From positions 1 to 6,344 of the forward strand of contig JAAZON010000532.1 of assembly GCA_012797725.1 (NCBI GenBank): a stretch of 6,344 nucleotides of DNA, read 5' to 3'. Below, one piece after another: positions 1-6,344 of the stretch (positions are counted from its first letter, which is position 1; each line of letters begins with the position of its first letter). A program made the translations under genes and the position numbers. Under the pieces are notes generated by a model, which was not told the origin of the DNA, made no database searches, and was given only the letters and a program-made list of their open reading frames with translations. This stretch comes from SAR324 cluster bacterium. Its GTDB lineage: Bacteria; Bdellovibrionota; UBA2361; JAAZON01.

Positions 1-1544
1 CCTGTCTCAGCTGCTCGCGTAATTGCTGACAGCGCGGCTTGCACTTTTGCCTCATCACGTTCAGCTCTAAGTCTAGCCAAACGTTTCAACTGCGCTTCCC
101 TAACAGCAGTGTTGTCAACTTCAAGTATATCAATTGGAGCTTCTTTTTCCAGCTTATACTTATTGACTCCCACAATTGTTTCCTTGCCTGAATCAATGAG
201 AGCTTGCCGTCTTGCTGCTGCTTCCTCAATCCTCATTTTCGGAAGGCCCGTTTCAATAGCCCTGGCCATTCCACCCAAAGACTCCACTTCTTGTATATGA
301 GACCATGCTCTCTTAAGCAGCGCATCGGTTAGGGATTCTACATAATATGAGCCACCCCATGGATCCACGACTCTACAAATGCCAGTTTCATGCTGCAAAA
401 AAAGTTGCGTATTCCTAGCAATGCGGGCCGAAAAATCAGTTGGAAGCGCAATTGCCTCATCTAATGAATTCGTATGCAAGGATTGAGTACCACCAAAAAC
501 AGCTGCCATTGCTTCAATGCAAGTACGAGCAACGTTATTAAACGGATCTTGCTCAGTCAGACTCCATCCAGATGTCTGAGTATGAGTTCTTAAAGCCATT
601 GACTTAGGATTTTGTGGATTAAATGCTTTTATAAGTGCTGCCCATAAGACTCTAGCAGCTCGCATTTTAGCAATCTCCATAAAGAGATTCATTCCAGTTC
701 CCCAAAAGAAGGAGAGCCTCGGAGCAAAGGTGTCAATTGGAATACCTGCCTTAATCCCGGTACGAACATATTCCAAGCCATCTGCAAGAGTGTAAGCCAT
801 TTCTAAATCTGCCGTAGCTCCTGCTTCCTGCATATGATAACCGGAAATAGAAATACTATTAAACTTAGGCATTTCTTTAGAAGTGTACTCGAAGATATCT
901 GCAATTATGCGCATCGATGCATCAGGCGGATATATATAAGTGTTTCGCACCATGTACTCTTTAAGAATATCATTTTGAATAGTGCCACTTAATTGCGAAT
1001 GAGAGACGCCTTGCTCTTCAGCAGCTACAATATAAAAAGCCATAATTGGAATTACTGCCCCATTCATTGTCATTGACACAGACATTTTATCAAGTGGAAT
1101 GCCATCAAACAGAATCTTCATATCAAGAATGGAATCCACCGCCACACCTGCTTTCCCCACATCCCCAACTACTCTTGGGTGATCTGAGTCGTAGCCTCTG
1201 TGAGTCGCAAGATCAAATGCAATAGACAAACCTTTTTGTCCCTGGGCGAGATTACGTCTATAAAATGCATTACTTTCTTCAGCCGTAGAAAAACCTGCGT
1301 ATTGTCGAATTGTCCAGGGCTTCGTCACGTACATGGTTAAATAGGGGCCACGCAAGAAAGGAGCAATGCCTGATAAGTAATCCAAGTGGACAGCAGCTTC
1401 AGTGTCCTGCGGAGCATAGCTTCCCTTAACGGTTATCTGCTCCGGCGTATGCCATAATTTTCCTTCATCAACAGATTTTTGTTGTATAGCCATTTTTGGA
1501 GCTTCATAAGAAATCTTTGAGAAATCAGGAATTCTACTTCTCAT
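1..1544 (-). CDS. mutB: Methylmalonyl-CoA mutase large (catalytic) subunit, partial: C-terminus beyond left edge
   Basis: Catalytic chain of adenosylcobalamin-dependent methylmalonyl-CoA mutase, which interconverts succinyl-CoA and (R)-methylmalonyl-CoA in the cytoplasm. The frame is open from the ATG at 1544 to the left edge (514 codons). It covers the N-terminal dimerisation arm and the whole substrate-binding TIM barrel (about residues 45-420), then the linker. The usual length is about 710-740 residues, so the cobalamin-binding domain with its DxHxxG motif lies outside the window. Visible hallmarks are [13 protein letters not shown] (about 78-90), the SMTMNGAV segment (157-164), [10 protein letters not shown] (198-207), [13 protein letters not shown] (234-246) and [14 protein letters not shown] (351-364). 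Tyr82, Arg200 and His237 match Propionibacterium Tyr89, Arg207 and His244 at a constant offset of 7. Tyr and Arg at the first two positions indicate methylmalonyl-CoA, where isobutyryl-CoA mutase has Phe and Gln. The start overlaps the mutA stop (ATGA), with a GGGGGTGAG ribosome-binding sequence just upstream. The assignment is very secure. Confidence 0.97.
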   Translation of the reverse strand, partial: MRSRIPDFSKISYEAPKMAIQQKSVDEGKLWHTPEQITVKGSYAPQDTEAAVHLDYLSGIAPFLRGPYLTMYVTKPWTIRQYAGFSTAEESNAFYRRNLAQGQKGLSIAFDLATHRGYDSDHPRVVGDVGKAGVAVDSILDMKILFDGIPLDKMSVSMTMNGAVIPIMAFYIVAAEEQGVSHSQLSGTIQNDILKEYMVRNTYIYPPDASMRIIADIFEYTSKEMPKFNSISISGYHMQEAGATADLEMAYTLADGLEYVRTGIKAGIPIDTFAPRLSFFWGTGMNLFMEIAKMRAARVLWAALIKAFNPQNPKSMALRTHTQTSGWSLTEQDPFNNVARTCIEAMAAVFGGTQSLHTNSLDEAIALPTDFSARIARNTQLFLQHETGICRVVDPWGGSYYVESLTDALLKRAWSHIQEVESLGGMARAIETGLPKMRIEEAAARRQALIDSGKETIVGVNKYKLEKEAPIDILEVDNTAVREAQLKRLARLRAERDEAKVQAALSAITRAAET

Positions 1545-3064
1545 TTTCTCACCCCCGCCATTTTCTGCAAATTTTTAAGCAAGTCCAAATTATTAGCGCG
1601 AAGGTGCACGAAGTCTTTTATTCCTGCCTTCTTAAATTTCTGAATATGTTCTTCCGGGTAGCCAGCTAAAAGAAGAGAAACATGCGAGGCCTTTTCTTTA
1701 AAAAACGGCGCAATCTCCTCAACAAGAGCAGGATATTTATCATCTGTAGAGCAAAGAACTGCTATTAAGGCTCCCGACTCAACGGCAGCATCTACTGCTG
1801 CTTTTGAGTCAGTGAAGCCTTCGGGATATACCACCTCAAAGCCCCCTGGCTCCAAGAAGCCCCTGCAAAAATCTGCTCTGGCATTATAATCTGAGAACGA
1901 GCCCATGGTTAAAAGAAACACTCTAGGGAAATGCCCTGTGTCTTTTTTATAAAGAAGAGAGGCATACCTTAAATCTTCATAATCTTCAGCAGCCCTATAA
2001 GGCCTTAAATCCTCAATCTGTCCCTTTTCTTGCTGAGATGGCATAACAGCTTGCAACTCGTCACCCAGATTTACGTACATTGAAGTTCCCACTATGACGT
2101 CCTGTCGCTTTGATACCGCTTCTTTTCTTGCAGAAACCACCTTTAAGATTTCAGATTGTATAAAAGTCTCAGACAAGGCTTGCTTAAGACCTCCCTTTCT
2201 CTCGATATCCTGGAAGAAAACCCAGGCCTTCTCACATAAAGTCTGAGTCAAAGTCTCAATATAAAAAGAACCCCTGCTTATATCCGTTACCGCATTAATA
2301 TGACTTTCCTCTTTAAGAAGTATCTGAACATTCTTTCCAATTCTACGAGAAAAAGCATCCGAACAGCCATTGACCTCATTAAAAGGTGCAACACTTATCA
2401 AATCACAGCCGCCTAAAGCCATAGAGAGCGCTTCACTTGTGCTTCTCAGCATATTCACATGTAGATCAAGTTTAGTCTTATTTCTAAAAGCAGTTCTTGC
2501 TCCAAGAAGAAAAGTTCTGGATTCTTCATTAAACCCACATTTTTCAGCGACTAAGGCCCAAAGAATACGTGCAGCCCTAAATTTCGCAATTTCCATGAAG
2601 AAATCAGAAGCAGCAGCAGATATCCAATAAAAGGAAGGCGCTTCAAGCTCCCCTTTGTCTTCCGCTTTCTTTAATTCTTCAATAGCCATCGCAAGACCAA
2701 TGCCAAGCTCTTGAACAGCCGAGGCTCCAGCCTCTATGAAGGGCAAAAGATTTAATGAGACATATCCTGGACGCTTCATCGGAAGCTCTTCGCAAATTTC
2801 CCATTCATGCCGTTTTACATCTTTACTGCTTGCATTCGGCAAAAAAGAACAGAAATCTCCGCCGAGAATCGATGCATTTTCTTTTGTATAAAGTGGTTGA
2901 ACCTCTATGCCTTCAATAGTCTTCGAGACTAATTTCTTCTCAAAAGGAACTCCTTTCAACTCTGCTTCGACGAGTTGAAGCCAAATTTTCAAGCCTTTTT
3001 TCTCAAAACCTTCTAATGTGAAGATCTCATTTTTGAAGTTCATACATGTTTTTTCTTCGGACAT
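1541..3064 (-). CDS. mutA: Methylmalonyl-CoA mutase small subunit, short form
   Basis: Non-catalytic partner of the mutase heterodimer, 507 residues, cytoplasmic. Residues about 10-60 match the N-terminal arm of small subunits ([18 protein letters not shown], then VQPLYT). Residues about 108-175 hold the recognisable barrel piece [23 protein letters not shown] followed by [17 protein letters not shown]. Residues about 380-507 form a flavodoxin-like, cobalamin-domain-like fold ([19 protein letters not shown] onward) without any DxHxxG, so it should not bind the cofactor through a lower-ligand histidine. Classical small subunits are about 615-640 residues. Here only about 50 residues lie between the VQPLYT motif and the EAGA motif, so much of the front half of the barrel is absent. 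The ATG at 3064 is preceded by AGAGG with 9-base spacing; a second in-frame ATG at residue 8 is less well placed. The gene lies 17 bases after the CoA-transferase stop and overlaps mutB, indicating cotranscription and translational coupling. Confidence 0.93.
   Translation of the reverse strand: MSEEKTCMNFKNEIFTLEGFEKKGLKIWLQLVEAELKGVPFEKKLVSKTIEGIEVQPLYTKENASILGGDFCSFLPNASSKDVKRHEWEICEELPMKRPGYVSLNLLPFIEAGASAVQELGIGLAMAIEELKKAEDKGELEAPSFYWISAAASDFFMEIAKFRAARILWALVAEKCGFNEESRTFLLGARTAFRNKTKLDLHVNMLRSTSEALSMALGGCDLISVAPFNEVNGCSDAFSRRIGKNVQILLKEESHINAVTDISRGSFYIETLTQTLCEKAWVFFQDIERKGGLKQALSETFIQSEILKVVSARKEAVSKRQDVIVGTSMYVNLGDELQAVMPSQQEKGQIEDLRPYRAAEDYEDLRYASLLYKKDTGHFPRVFLLTMGSFSDYNARADFCRGFLEPGGFEVVYPEGFTDSKAAVDAAVESGALIAVLCSTDDKYPALVEEIAPFFKEKASHVSLLLAGYPEEHIQKFKKAGIKDFVHLRANNLDLLKNLQKMAGVRK
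1548..1556 (-). promoter_or_regulatory. Ribosome-binding site of mutB inside the mutA 3' end
   Basis: On the minus strand the last mutA codons read GGGGGTGAG, four to six bases before the mutB ATG. The mutB start codon shares bases with the mutA stop (ATGA). This strong purine-rich site and the overlap support the start at 1544 and translational coupling of the two subunits, as expected for a 1:1 heterodimer. Confidence 0.65.
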
Positions 3065-3073
3065 TTGAATCAG

Positions 3074-3078
3074 CCTCT
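3074..3078 (-). promoter_or_regulatory. Ribosome-binding site of mutA
   Basis: The minus strand reads AGAGG nine bases upstream of the ATG at 3064, in the 17-base gap after the TAA of the CoA-transferase gene. It favours the start at 3064 over the internal ATG at residue 8. Confidence 0.55.
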
Positions 3079-3081
3079 ATT

Positions 3082-4581
3082 TTAACATTGCATAGTTCCT
3101 GTCTTCATTAATCGGAGATGAAACTCAAAGGCTCGCTCCAACAAATGAGGAGTATGTTTTGATGGTGCTTTTTCCAAACCATAAGCCAGGTAATCTCGAA
3201 GCAAATCTCTGTAATCTGGATGAGCACAATTCTCAATAATAAGTCTTGCTCTTTTAACGGGAGAAAGTCCCCTTAGATCGGCCAGGCCATTTTCTGTAAC
3301 CACAACTTGAACTGAGTGCTCATTATGATCCACGTGGCTTACCATAGGTACTACTGAAGATATCGCACCACCCTTGGTTATCGAGGGAACCATGTATATC
3401 GATACGTAAGCATTTCTGCAAAAATCGCCGCTTCCTCCAATCCCATTCATCATCTTGCTTCCAAGCACATGAGTCGAATTGACATTCCCAAAGATGTCTA
3501 TCTCAAGGGCTGTGTTCATGGAAATCACACCCAGCCGTCTAATTATCTCTGGGTTGTTGGAAACCTCTTGACTGCGGATAATAAATTTATCTTTATAGGA
3601 GCTAATGTTTTGCTGGAAGCGAGCCTGGCCTTCAGGGGAGAGTGTTAGTGAACAAGTGGAAGCAATCTCAAGCCGCTCCGCATCGAGAAGCTCAAAAATT
3701 GAATCTTGAATCACCTCTGTGTACATGGTGATTGCTTCTAAGTTGGGATAGCTTGCAATTCCAGCAAGCACTGCATTTGCCACATTTCCAACTCCAGATT
3801 GATAGGGCAATTGCTTTGGCATCCTACCCTTTCGTTGTTCATGTTGAATAAAATCTATGATTCGATCGGCAATGGAACGACTTACCTCATCTGGCTTCTT
3901 GAATGGCAAGTTTAAATCAGGCTGATTAGTCAAAATAATTCCTGTGATTTTTTTGGGGTCGACCTGAATATATGGAACACCTATACGATCACCTGGGTGA
4001 AAAATCGGGATAGTTCCTCGTGCCGGAGGAGACTCTGGGATATATATATCATGAAGGCCCTTCACTCCGTCACCGAATCGTTCATTTAATTCGACGAAGA
4101 CGCGCTCTGCTAACTGGCAATAAGTCGGCGACATTCCACCGCTCATAGTGAGATAAATCTTGCCATCATCTGTGATATCTGCCGCTTCAACAATTGCGGT
4201 TTTGGGATGAGGAAGGAATCCATAACGTACATATTGGGCTAGATGCGAAAGATGAAAATCAACGAATTCCACCTCTCCTGAGTTTATACCTTCTCGCATG
4301 TCGGGGTTAGATTGATATGGAATGCGATAAGATACTGCGTGAGCACGTGCCAATTCACCATCGAGCTCATCTCCCACGCTAGCGCCTGTATAAAGCGCAA
4401 CTCTAAACTTTTGTCCCTGCTCATGTATTCTTCTCGCCCTTTTTGCAAGCGCGATAGAAATCGCCTTCGGGTAACCAGCAGGAGTAAAGCCGCTGCATCC
4501 AAGGACCTCAGAATCTGAAATCATTGAAGCCGCATCTTCTGCGTTCATCTGCCTTTCTCTAACAATAGCAGCTCTTTTCAT
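3082..4581 (-). CDS. scpC: Succinate/propionate (acetyl-CoA hydrolase/transferase family) CoA-transferase
   Basis: Class I CoA-transferase of the Cat1/Ach1/AarC/ScpC family. The likely role is transfer of CoA between succinyl-CoA and propionate or acetate. From the ATG at 4581 it is 499 residues, close to E. coli ScpC (492). Seen in order: SGFTPAGYPKA (about 30-40), QSGVGN (261-266), MYTEVIQDS with the expected catalytic Glu289 that forms the glutamyl-CoA thioester, SNNPEIIRRLGVISMN (341-356), NGIGGSGDF (379-387) and SHVDHNEHSV (415-424). These match E. coli ScpC block by block from memory. Its place as first gene of an operon with mutA and mutB supports a propionyl-CoA:succinate specificity, but acetate use cannot be excluded from sequence. 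Start choice: a TTG at 4605 extends the frame by eight residues (total 507) but has no clear ribosome-binding site and no counterpart in ScpC. The ATG at 4581 has only a weak AGAAA ahead of it, and a third candidate ATG at 4548 follows AGAAAGG. I prefer 4581. Confidence 0.93.
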   Translation of the reverse strand: MKRAAIVRERQMNAEDAASMISDSEVLGCSGFTPAGYPKAISIALAKRARRIHEQGQKFRVALYTGASVGDELDGELARAHAVSYRIPYQSNPDMREGINSGEVEFVDFHLSHLAQYVRYGFLPHPKTAIVEAADITDDGKIYLTMSGGMSPTYCQLAERVFVELNERFGDGVKGLHDIYIPESPPARGTIPIFHPGDRIGVPYIQVDPKKITGIILTNQPDLNLPFKKPDEVSRSIADRIIDFIQHEQRKGRMPKQLPYQSGVGNVANAVLAGIASYPNLEAITMYTEVIQDSIFELLDAERLEIASTCSLTLSPEGQARFQQNISSYKDKFIIRSQEVSNNPEIIRRLGVISMNTALEIDIFGNVNSTHVLGSKMMNGIGGSGDFCRNAYVSIYMVPSITKGGAISSVVPMVSHVDHNEHSVQVVVTENGLADLRGLSPVKRARLIIENCAHPDYRDLLRDYLAYGLEKAPSKHTPHLLERAFEFHLRLMKTGTMQC

Positions 4582-4599
4582 TTTATTTCTAATAATTAA

Positions 4600-4620
4600 C
4601 AACAAGCCCGCAGGGTGTTG
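4600..4620. repeat. Imperfect palindrome in the divergent intergenic region
   Basis: The arms CAACA (4600-4604) and TGTTG (4616-4620) are complementary. Inside them CCC (4607-4609) and GGG (4613-4615) pair around a GCA loop, leaving a two-base AG bulge on the left. The element sits between the CoA-transferase and lyase genes. It could be an operator for both genes or, in lyase mRNA, a small hairpin that includes the AGGG expected to act as ribosome-binding site. Stems of 5 and 3 pairs can arise by chance, so this is a candidate only. Confidence 0.3.
4612..4617 (+). promoter_or_regulatory. Probable ribosome-binding site of the CoA-ester lyase gene
   Basis: AGGGTG lies ten bases before the ATG at 4628 and supports that start over the internal ATG at residue 10 (4655), which is preceded only by A-rich sequence. 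The spacing is on the long side. The site overlaps the right half of the 4600-4620 palindrome. Confidence 0.4.
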
Positions 4621-4627
4621 AAATCTA

Positions 4628-5635
4628 ATGTATTTTCATGAAAAAATCAAAAACATGACGCAGAAACCCGATGAAGTGCTCTATGAAGAATCCAAGGCCC
4701 TACCAATAATAGCTTCTTGTGATCATTATGCTGGAAAAGAAGCCTTTATTATCAAAGCTTTCGAAATTCAAAATTCTATTGGCCCGTTTTTTGATGTAAC
4801 TTGCGATCTTGAGGATGGTGCGGCAAATGGCAACGAGGCAGAACATCTTCGAAAAGTCTCAGAGATTTTAAATTCCAACCTTAATCAATTCCACATGGCT
4901 GGTGTCCGAATTCATCCCGTCACTAGTCCATTTTGGGAAGAAGAAATCTCTCACATTATCAGAAATTCAGGAACTAGGATTTCTCACATTACACTCCCAA
5001 AAGTTTGTAGTGCCGATGAAGTGTTCCTTGTTTCAGAAACTATTCAATCACTATGCAATGAAATTGGGATTGAGAAGGAAATCGGCCTGCACGTTCTAAT
5101 CGAGAGCCAAGACGCTCTTCAAGAGGTTTTTGAAATTGCAACTATTCCAGGACTTCGCGGCCTAGATTTTGGAATAATGGATTTTATTTCAAGCCACGAT
5201 GGAGTTATTCCCATAGAGTGCTTGCGTTCTCCAGGTCAGTTCGAGCATGCCTTGTTAAAGCGAGCAAAGGCAGCAATTGTCGCGGCAGCGACGTTAAATG
5301 GACTTATCGCTTCTCACAATGTGAACATTGCATATGAAGATACAGAAGGCACAAAATTGGACGCTCTTCGAGCCCGAAAAGAATTTGGATTTTTGCGTAT
5401 GTGGAGCATAAATCCCTCACAAATAAGACCGATCATTGAGGCAATGAGCCCTTCATTCGAAGATATAGAAAAGGCGTGTAAAATCCTCCTTCTTGCCCAA
5501 AGGGAGAATTGGGGCCCCATAAGCTTCGGCTCTGAACTTTACGACAAAGCATCCTACCGTTATTATTGGCAGCTATTGAAACGAGCGAAGTGTTCCGGCT
5601 TGCCCCTTCCTGATGAGAGTCTTACTCTGTTCTAG
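4628..5635 (+). CDS. HpcH/HpaI aldolase / citrate lyase beta (CitE-like) family CoA-ester lyase
   Basis: A 335-residue cytoplasmic TIM-barrel lyase of the CitE/malyl-CoA lyase superfamily. Such enzymes cleave or form C-C bonds in CoA esters such as malyl-, methylmalyl- or citramalyl-CoA, using a divalent metal. Visible: CDHYAGKEA near the N-terminus (31-39); the family acidic motif DLEDGA (60-65); VRIHP with Arg94; LPKV (123-126); LIES with Glu159 and FGIMDF with Asp185, the expected metal ligands; and a C-terminal RMWSINPSQIRPI (257-269), the usual IHPxQI signature with Asn262 in place of His. The usual RSxLFVPG-like opening of CitE and malyl-CoA lyases is not present. The CDHYAG, LEDGA and RMWS combination instead resembles, from memory, a betaproteobacterial subfamily annotated only as CoA-ester lyase. 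The gene is divergent from the CoA-transferase/mutase operon with at most 46 bases between starts, which suggests a link to propionyl-CoA, succinyl-CoA or glyoxylate metabolism. The family is secure; the substrate is not known. Confidence 0.88.
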   Translation: MYFHEKIKNMTQKPDEVLYEESKALPIIASCDHYAGKEAFIIKAFEIQNSIGPFFDVTCDLEDGAANGNEAEHLRKVSEILNSNLNQFHMAGVRIHPVTSPFWEEEISHIIRNSGTRISHITLPKVCSADEVFLVSETIQSLCNEIGIEKEIGLHVLIESQDALQEVFEIATIPGLRGLDFGIMDFISSHDGVIPIECLRSPGQFEHALLKRAKAAIVAAATLNGLIASHNVNIAYEDTEGTKLDALRARKEFGFLRMWSINPSQIRPIIEAMSPSFEDIEKACKILLLAQRENWGPISFGSELYDKASYRYYWQLLKRAKCSGLPLPDESLTLF

Positions 5636-5666
5636 GAACTGCGCCTTGGTCTCCGCTTGAGTAAGA
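5620..5666 (+). terminator. Weak candidate stem-loop at the end of the lyase gene
   Basis: TCTTACTC (5620-5627) is complementary to GAGTAAGA (5659-5666), giving an 8-pair stem around a 31-base loop that contains the lyase stop codon and a smaller GTTC/GAAC stem. CTAGG (5632-5636) and CCTAG (5669-5673) offer an alternative pairing. No U-tract follows directly: TTTT comes at 5684-5687 and a T7 run only at 5703-5709. It is not a canonical intrinsic terminator and may have no function. Confidence 0.2.
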
Positions 5667-5721
5667 GCCCTAGTATGTTAAGATTTTCTATGTGATGTGA
5701 TATTTTTTTGCTAGCCTACAG
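5636..5721. other. Short intergenic gap between the lyase and the TPR-like gene
   Basis: An 86-base non-coding gap. It holds the right arm of the candidate stem-loop and an A/T-rich stretch with seven consecutive T residues. A weak sigma-70-like pair can be drawn, TTAAGA (5678-5683), 17 bases, TATTTT (5701-5706), each matching 4 of 6 consensus positions. It would start transcription about 9 bases before the next ATG. I regard it as suggestive only. No good Shine-Dalgarno sequence precedes the ATG at 5722. Confidence 0.3.
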
Positions 5722-6344
5722 ATGAGATTTGACAATTCAAGATTTCCTGGATTCGATCTTGGACCGGACGATGGAAGAGAGAGTGAATTTAATCTAAATG
5801 AAATCATTCATTTCCCTACGTCCGAAGGGCTTGACTTGGGGAGTCTTGTTGATGAAGCACAAGAGTGGCTCATAAGCAATACACCAAGCTTTCAGAGGCT
5901 TCAAGCGCAAGTCAAACGCGGCGATACGCCGTCTCAGTTTCAGATCGACGATGCGCTTGACTCTCTGGAAAGAACTTTTCAAAAGCTCTCTAACGCAGAC
6001 GATACTACACACGAAGATATCCTTGGCCTTAACTTTGCGCTTGCTATTCAGCTTCTCAATTACGAAAGGACAGAAGAAGGTGAAAATCGCCTTTACGATC
6101 TCTTGGCCGGACTAAGAGAAGAGACTGGGGATTTAATTGGGCTCAAGGCTTTTGTTTTTAATGCTTTGGGCCAAAATTGCTTAAAAGAAGGAGATTTATG
6201 CCGTGCAGCCGAGTTTTTTGATGATGCAATTGAGTCTATAGAAACTCATAAAATTCAACATAAAGAAACCCTTTTGAATGCTTATGCAAACCGCGCAGAA
6301 TTATATATCTATTTAACTAGCAAAGAAGATTGGCGTTTAACTAG
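5722..6344 (+). CDS. TPR-like helical-repeat protein, partial: C-terminus beyond right edge
   Basis: The frame is open from the ATG at 5722 to the window end: 207 codons, no stop. This is the only in-frame ATG near the beginning, and an in-frame stop lies at 5698-5700. There is no signal peptide or membrane segment, and the N-terminus is polar and acidic (MRFDNSRFPGFDLGPDDGRE), so a cytoplasmic product is expected. From about residue 37 the protein is predicted largely helical. Residues about 145-172 (VFNALGQNCLKEGDLCRAAEFFDDAIES) fit the tetratricopeptide pattern, with small and aromatic residues at the expected places. A second repeat seems to begin at about 183-198 (TLLNAYANRAELYIYL), and about 99-130 could be a degenerate earlier one. 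TPR units usually serve as protein-protein scaffolds. I do not recognise the protein. It points the same way as the lyase gene but nothing links it functionally to the propionate genes. Confidence 0.75.
   Translation, partial: MRFDNSRFPGFDLGPDDGRESEFNLNEIIHFPTSEGLDLGSLVDEAQEWLISNTPSFQRLQAQVKRGDTPSQFQIDDALDSLERTFQKLSNADDTTHEDILGLNFALAIQLLNYERTEEGENRLYDLLAGLREETGDLIGLKAFVFNALGQNCLKEGDLCRAAEFFDDAIESIETHKIQHKETLLNAYANRAELYIYLTSKEDWRLT

Noticed and set aside
109..300. Small plus-strand frame of 63 codons
   Set aside because: It lies wholly opposite the strongly conserved mutB coding sequence and its translation is low-complexity, Ser/Ala/Leu-rich.
1..1544. Possibility that the large subunit is truncated or an isobutyryl-CoA mutase
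   Set aside because: The frame is simply cut by the window edge, and Tyr82 and Arg200 at the diagnostic positions fit methylmalonyl-CoA mutase.
2370..2630. Plus-strand frame of 86 codons opposite mutA
   Set aside because: Antisense to a conserved part of mutA, with no recognisable domain and no ribosome-binding site that stands out.
4284..4518. Two short frames, one on each strand, within the CoA-transferase gene
   Set aside because: Both overlap the conserved N-terminal part of the transferase in other frames, and their translations show no protein-like pattern.
4602..4624. Possible minus-strand -35/-10 pair (TTCAAC and TTAATT, 17 apart) for the operon
   Set aside because: Each hexamer matches only 3 of 6 consensus positions, and the sequence is A/T-rich enough to give such matches by chance.
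5729..5757. Perfect TTGACA inside the start of the TPR-like gene
   Set aside because: The best hexamer at 17 bases (TTCGAT) matches only 3 of 6 of the -10 consensus, and no in-frame start lies just downstream.
5796..5813. AAATGA/TCATTT inverted repeat with a 6-base loop
   Set aside because: Short, A/T-only arms inside coding sequence, expected by chance at this composition.
5794..6012. Minus-strand frame of 72 codons with many Arg and Cys
   Set aside because: It is antisense to the long open TPR-like frame, which has better coding character and runs to the window edge.

Overview
The window carries a compact propionyl-CoA / succinyl-CoA metabolic block. A three-gene operon runs right to left on the minus strand: a succinate/propionate-type CoA-transferase (ScpC family), then the small subunit and the large subunit of adenosylcobalamin-dependent methylmalonyl-CoA mutase (MutA, MutB). 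Head to head with the operon, on the plus strand, is a HpcH/HpaI (CitE-like) CoA-ester lyase. After a short gap comes the beginning of an unrelated-looking TPR-like protein that runs off the right edge. The large mutase subunit runs off the left edge and lacks its C-terminal cobalamin-binding domain here.

Layout: mutB, 1-1544 minus, partial; mutA, 1541-3064 minus, overlapping mutB by 4 bases (ATGA); CoA-transferase, 3082 to 4581 or 4605 minus, 17 bases upstream of mutA; a 22-46 base divergent intergenic region with an imperfect palindrome; lyase, 4628-5635 plus; an 86-base gap; TPR-like gene, 5722 to beyond 6344, plus. Almost every base is coding.

How the genes fit together: the transferase can exchange CoA between succinyl-CoA and propionate (or acetate), and the mutase interconverts succinyl-CoA and (R)-methylmalonyl-CoA. 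Together with an epimerase and a carboxylase or decarboxylase, which are not in this window, they form either a propionate-assimilation loop or a succinate-to-propionate fermentation branch. The lyase could connect propionyl-CoA or acetyl-CoA to glyoxylate or pyruvate through a malyl-, methylmalyl- or citramalyl-type CoA ester, but its substrate cannot be read from the sequence.

Organism: a bacterium of moderate to low GC content (clearly A/T-rich by eye), with tightly packed operons and Shine-Dalgarno sequences. The heterodimeric MutA/MutB is of the type found in actinobacteria, Bacteroidota and some proteobacteria-related lineages. The lyase most resembles, from memory, a family common in betaproteobacteria. 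I cannot name the taxon. Nothing in the window looks like a mobile element, CRISPR array, tRNA or rRNA.
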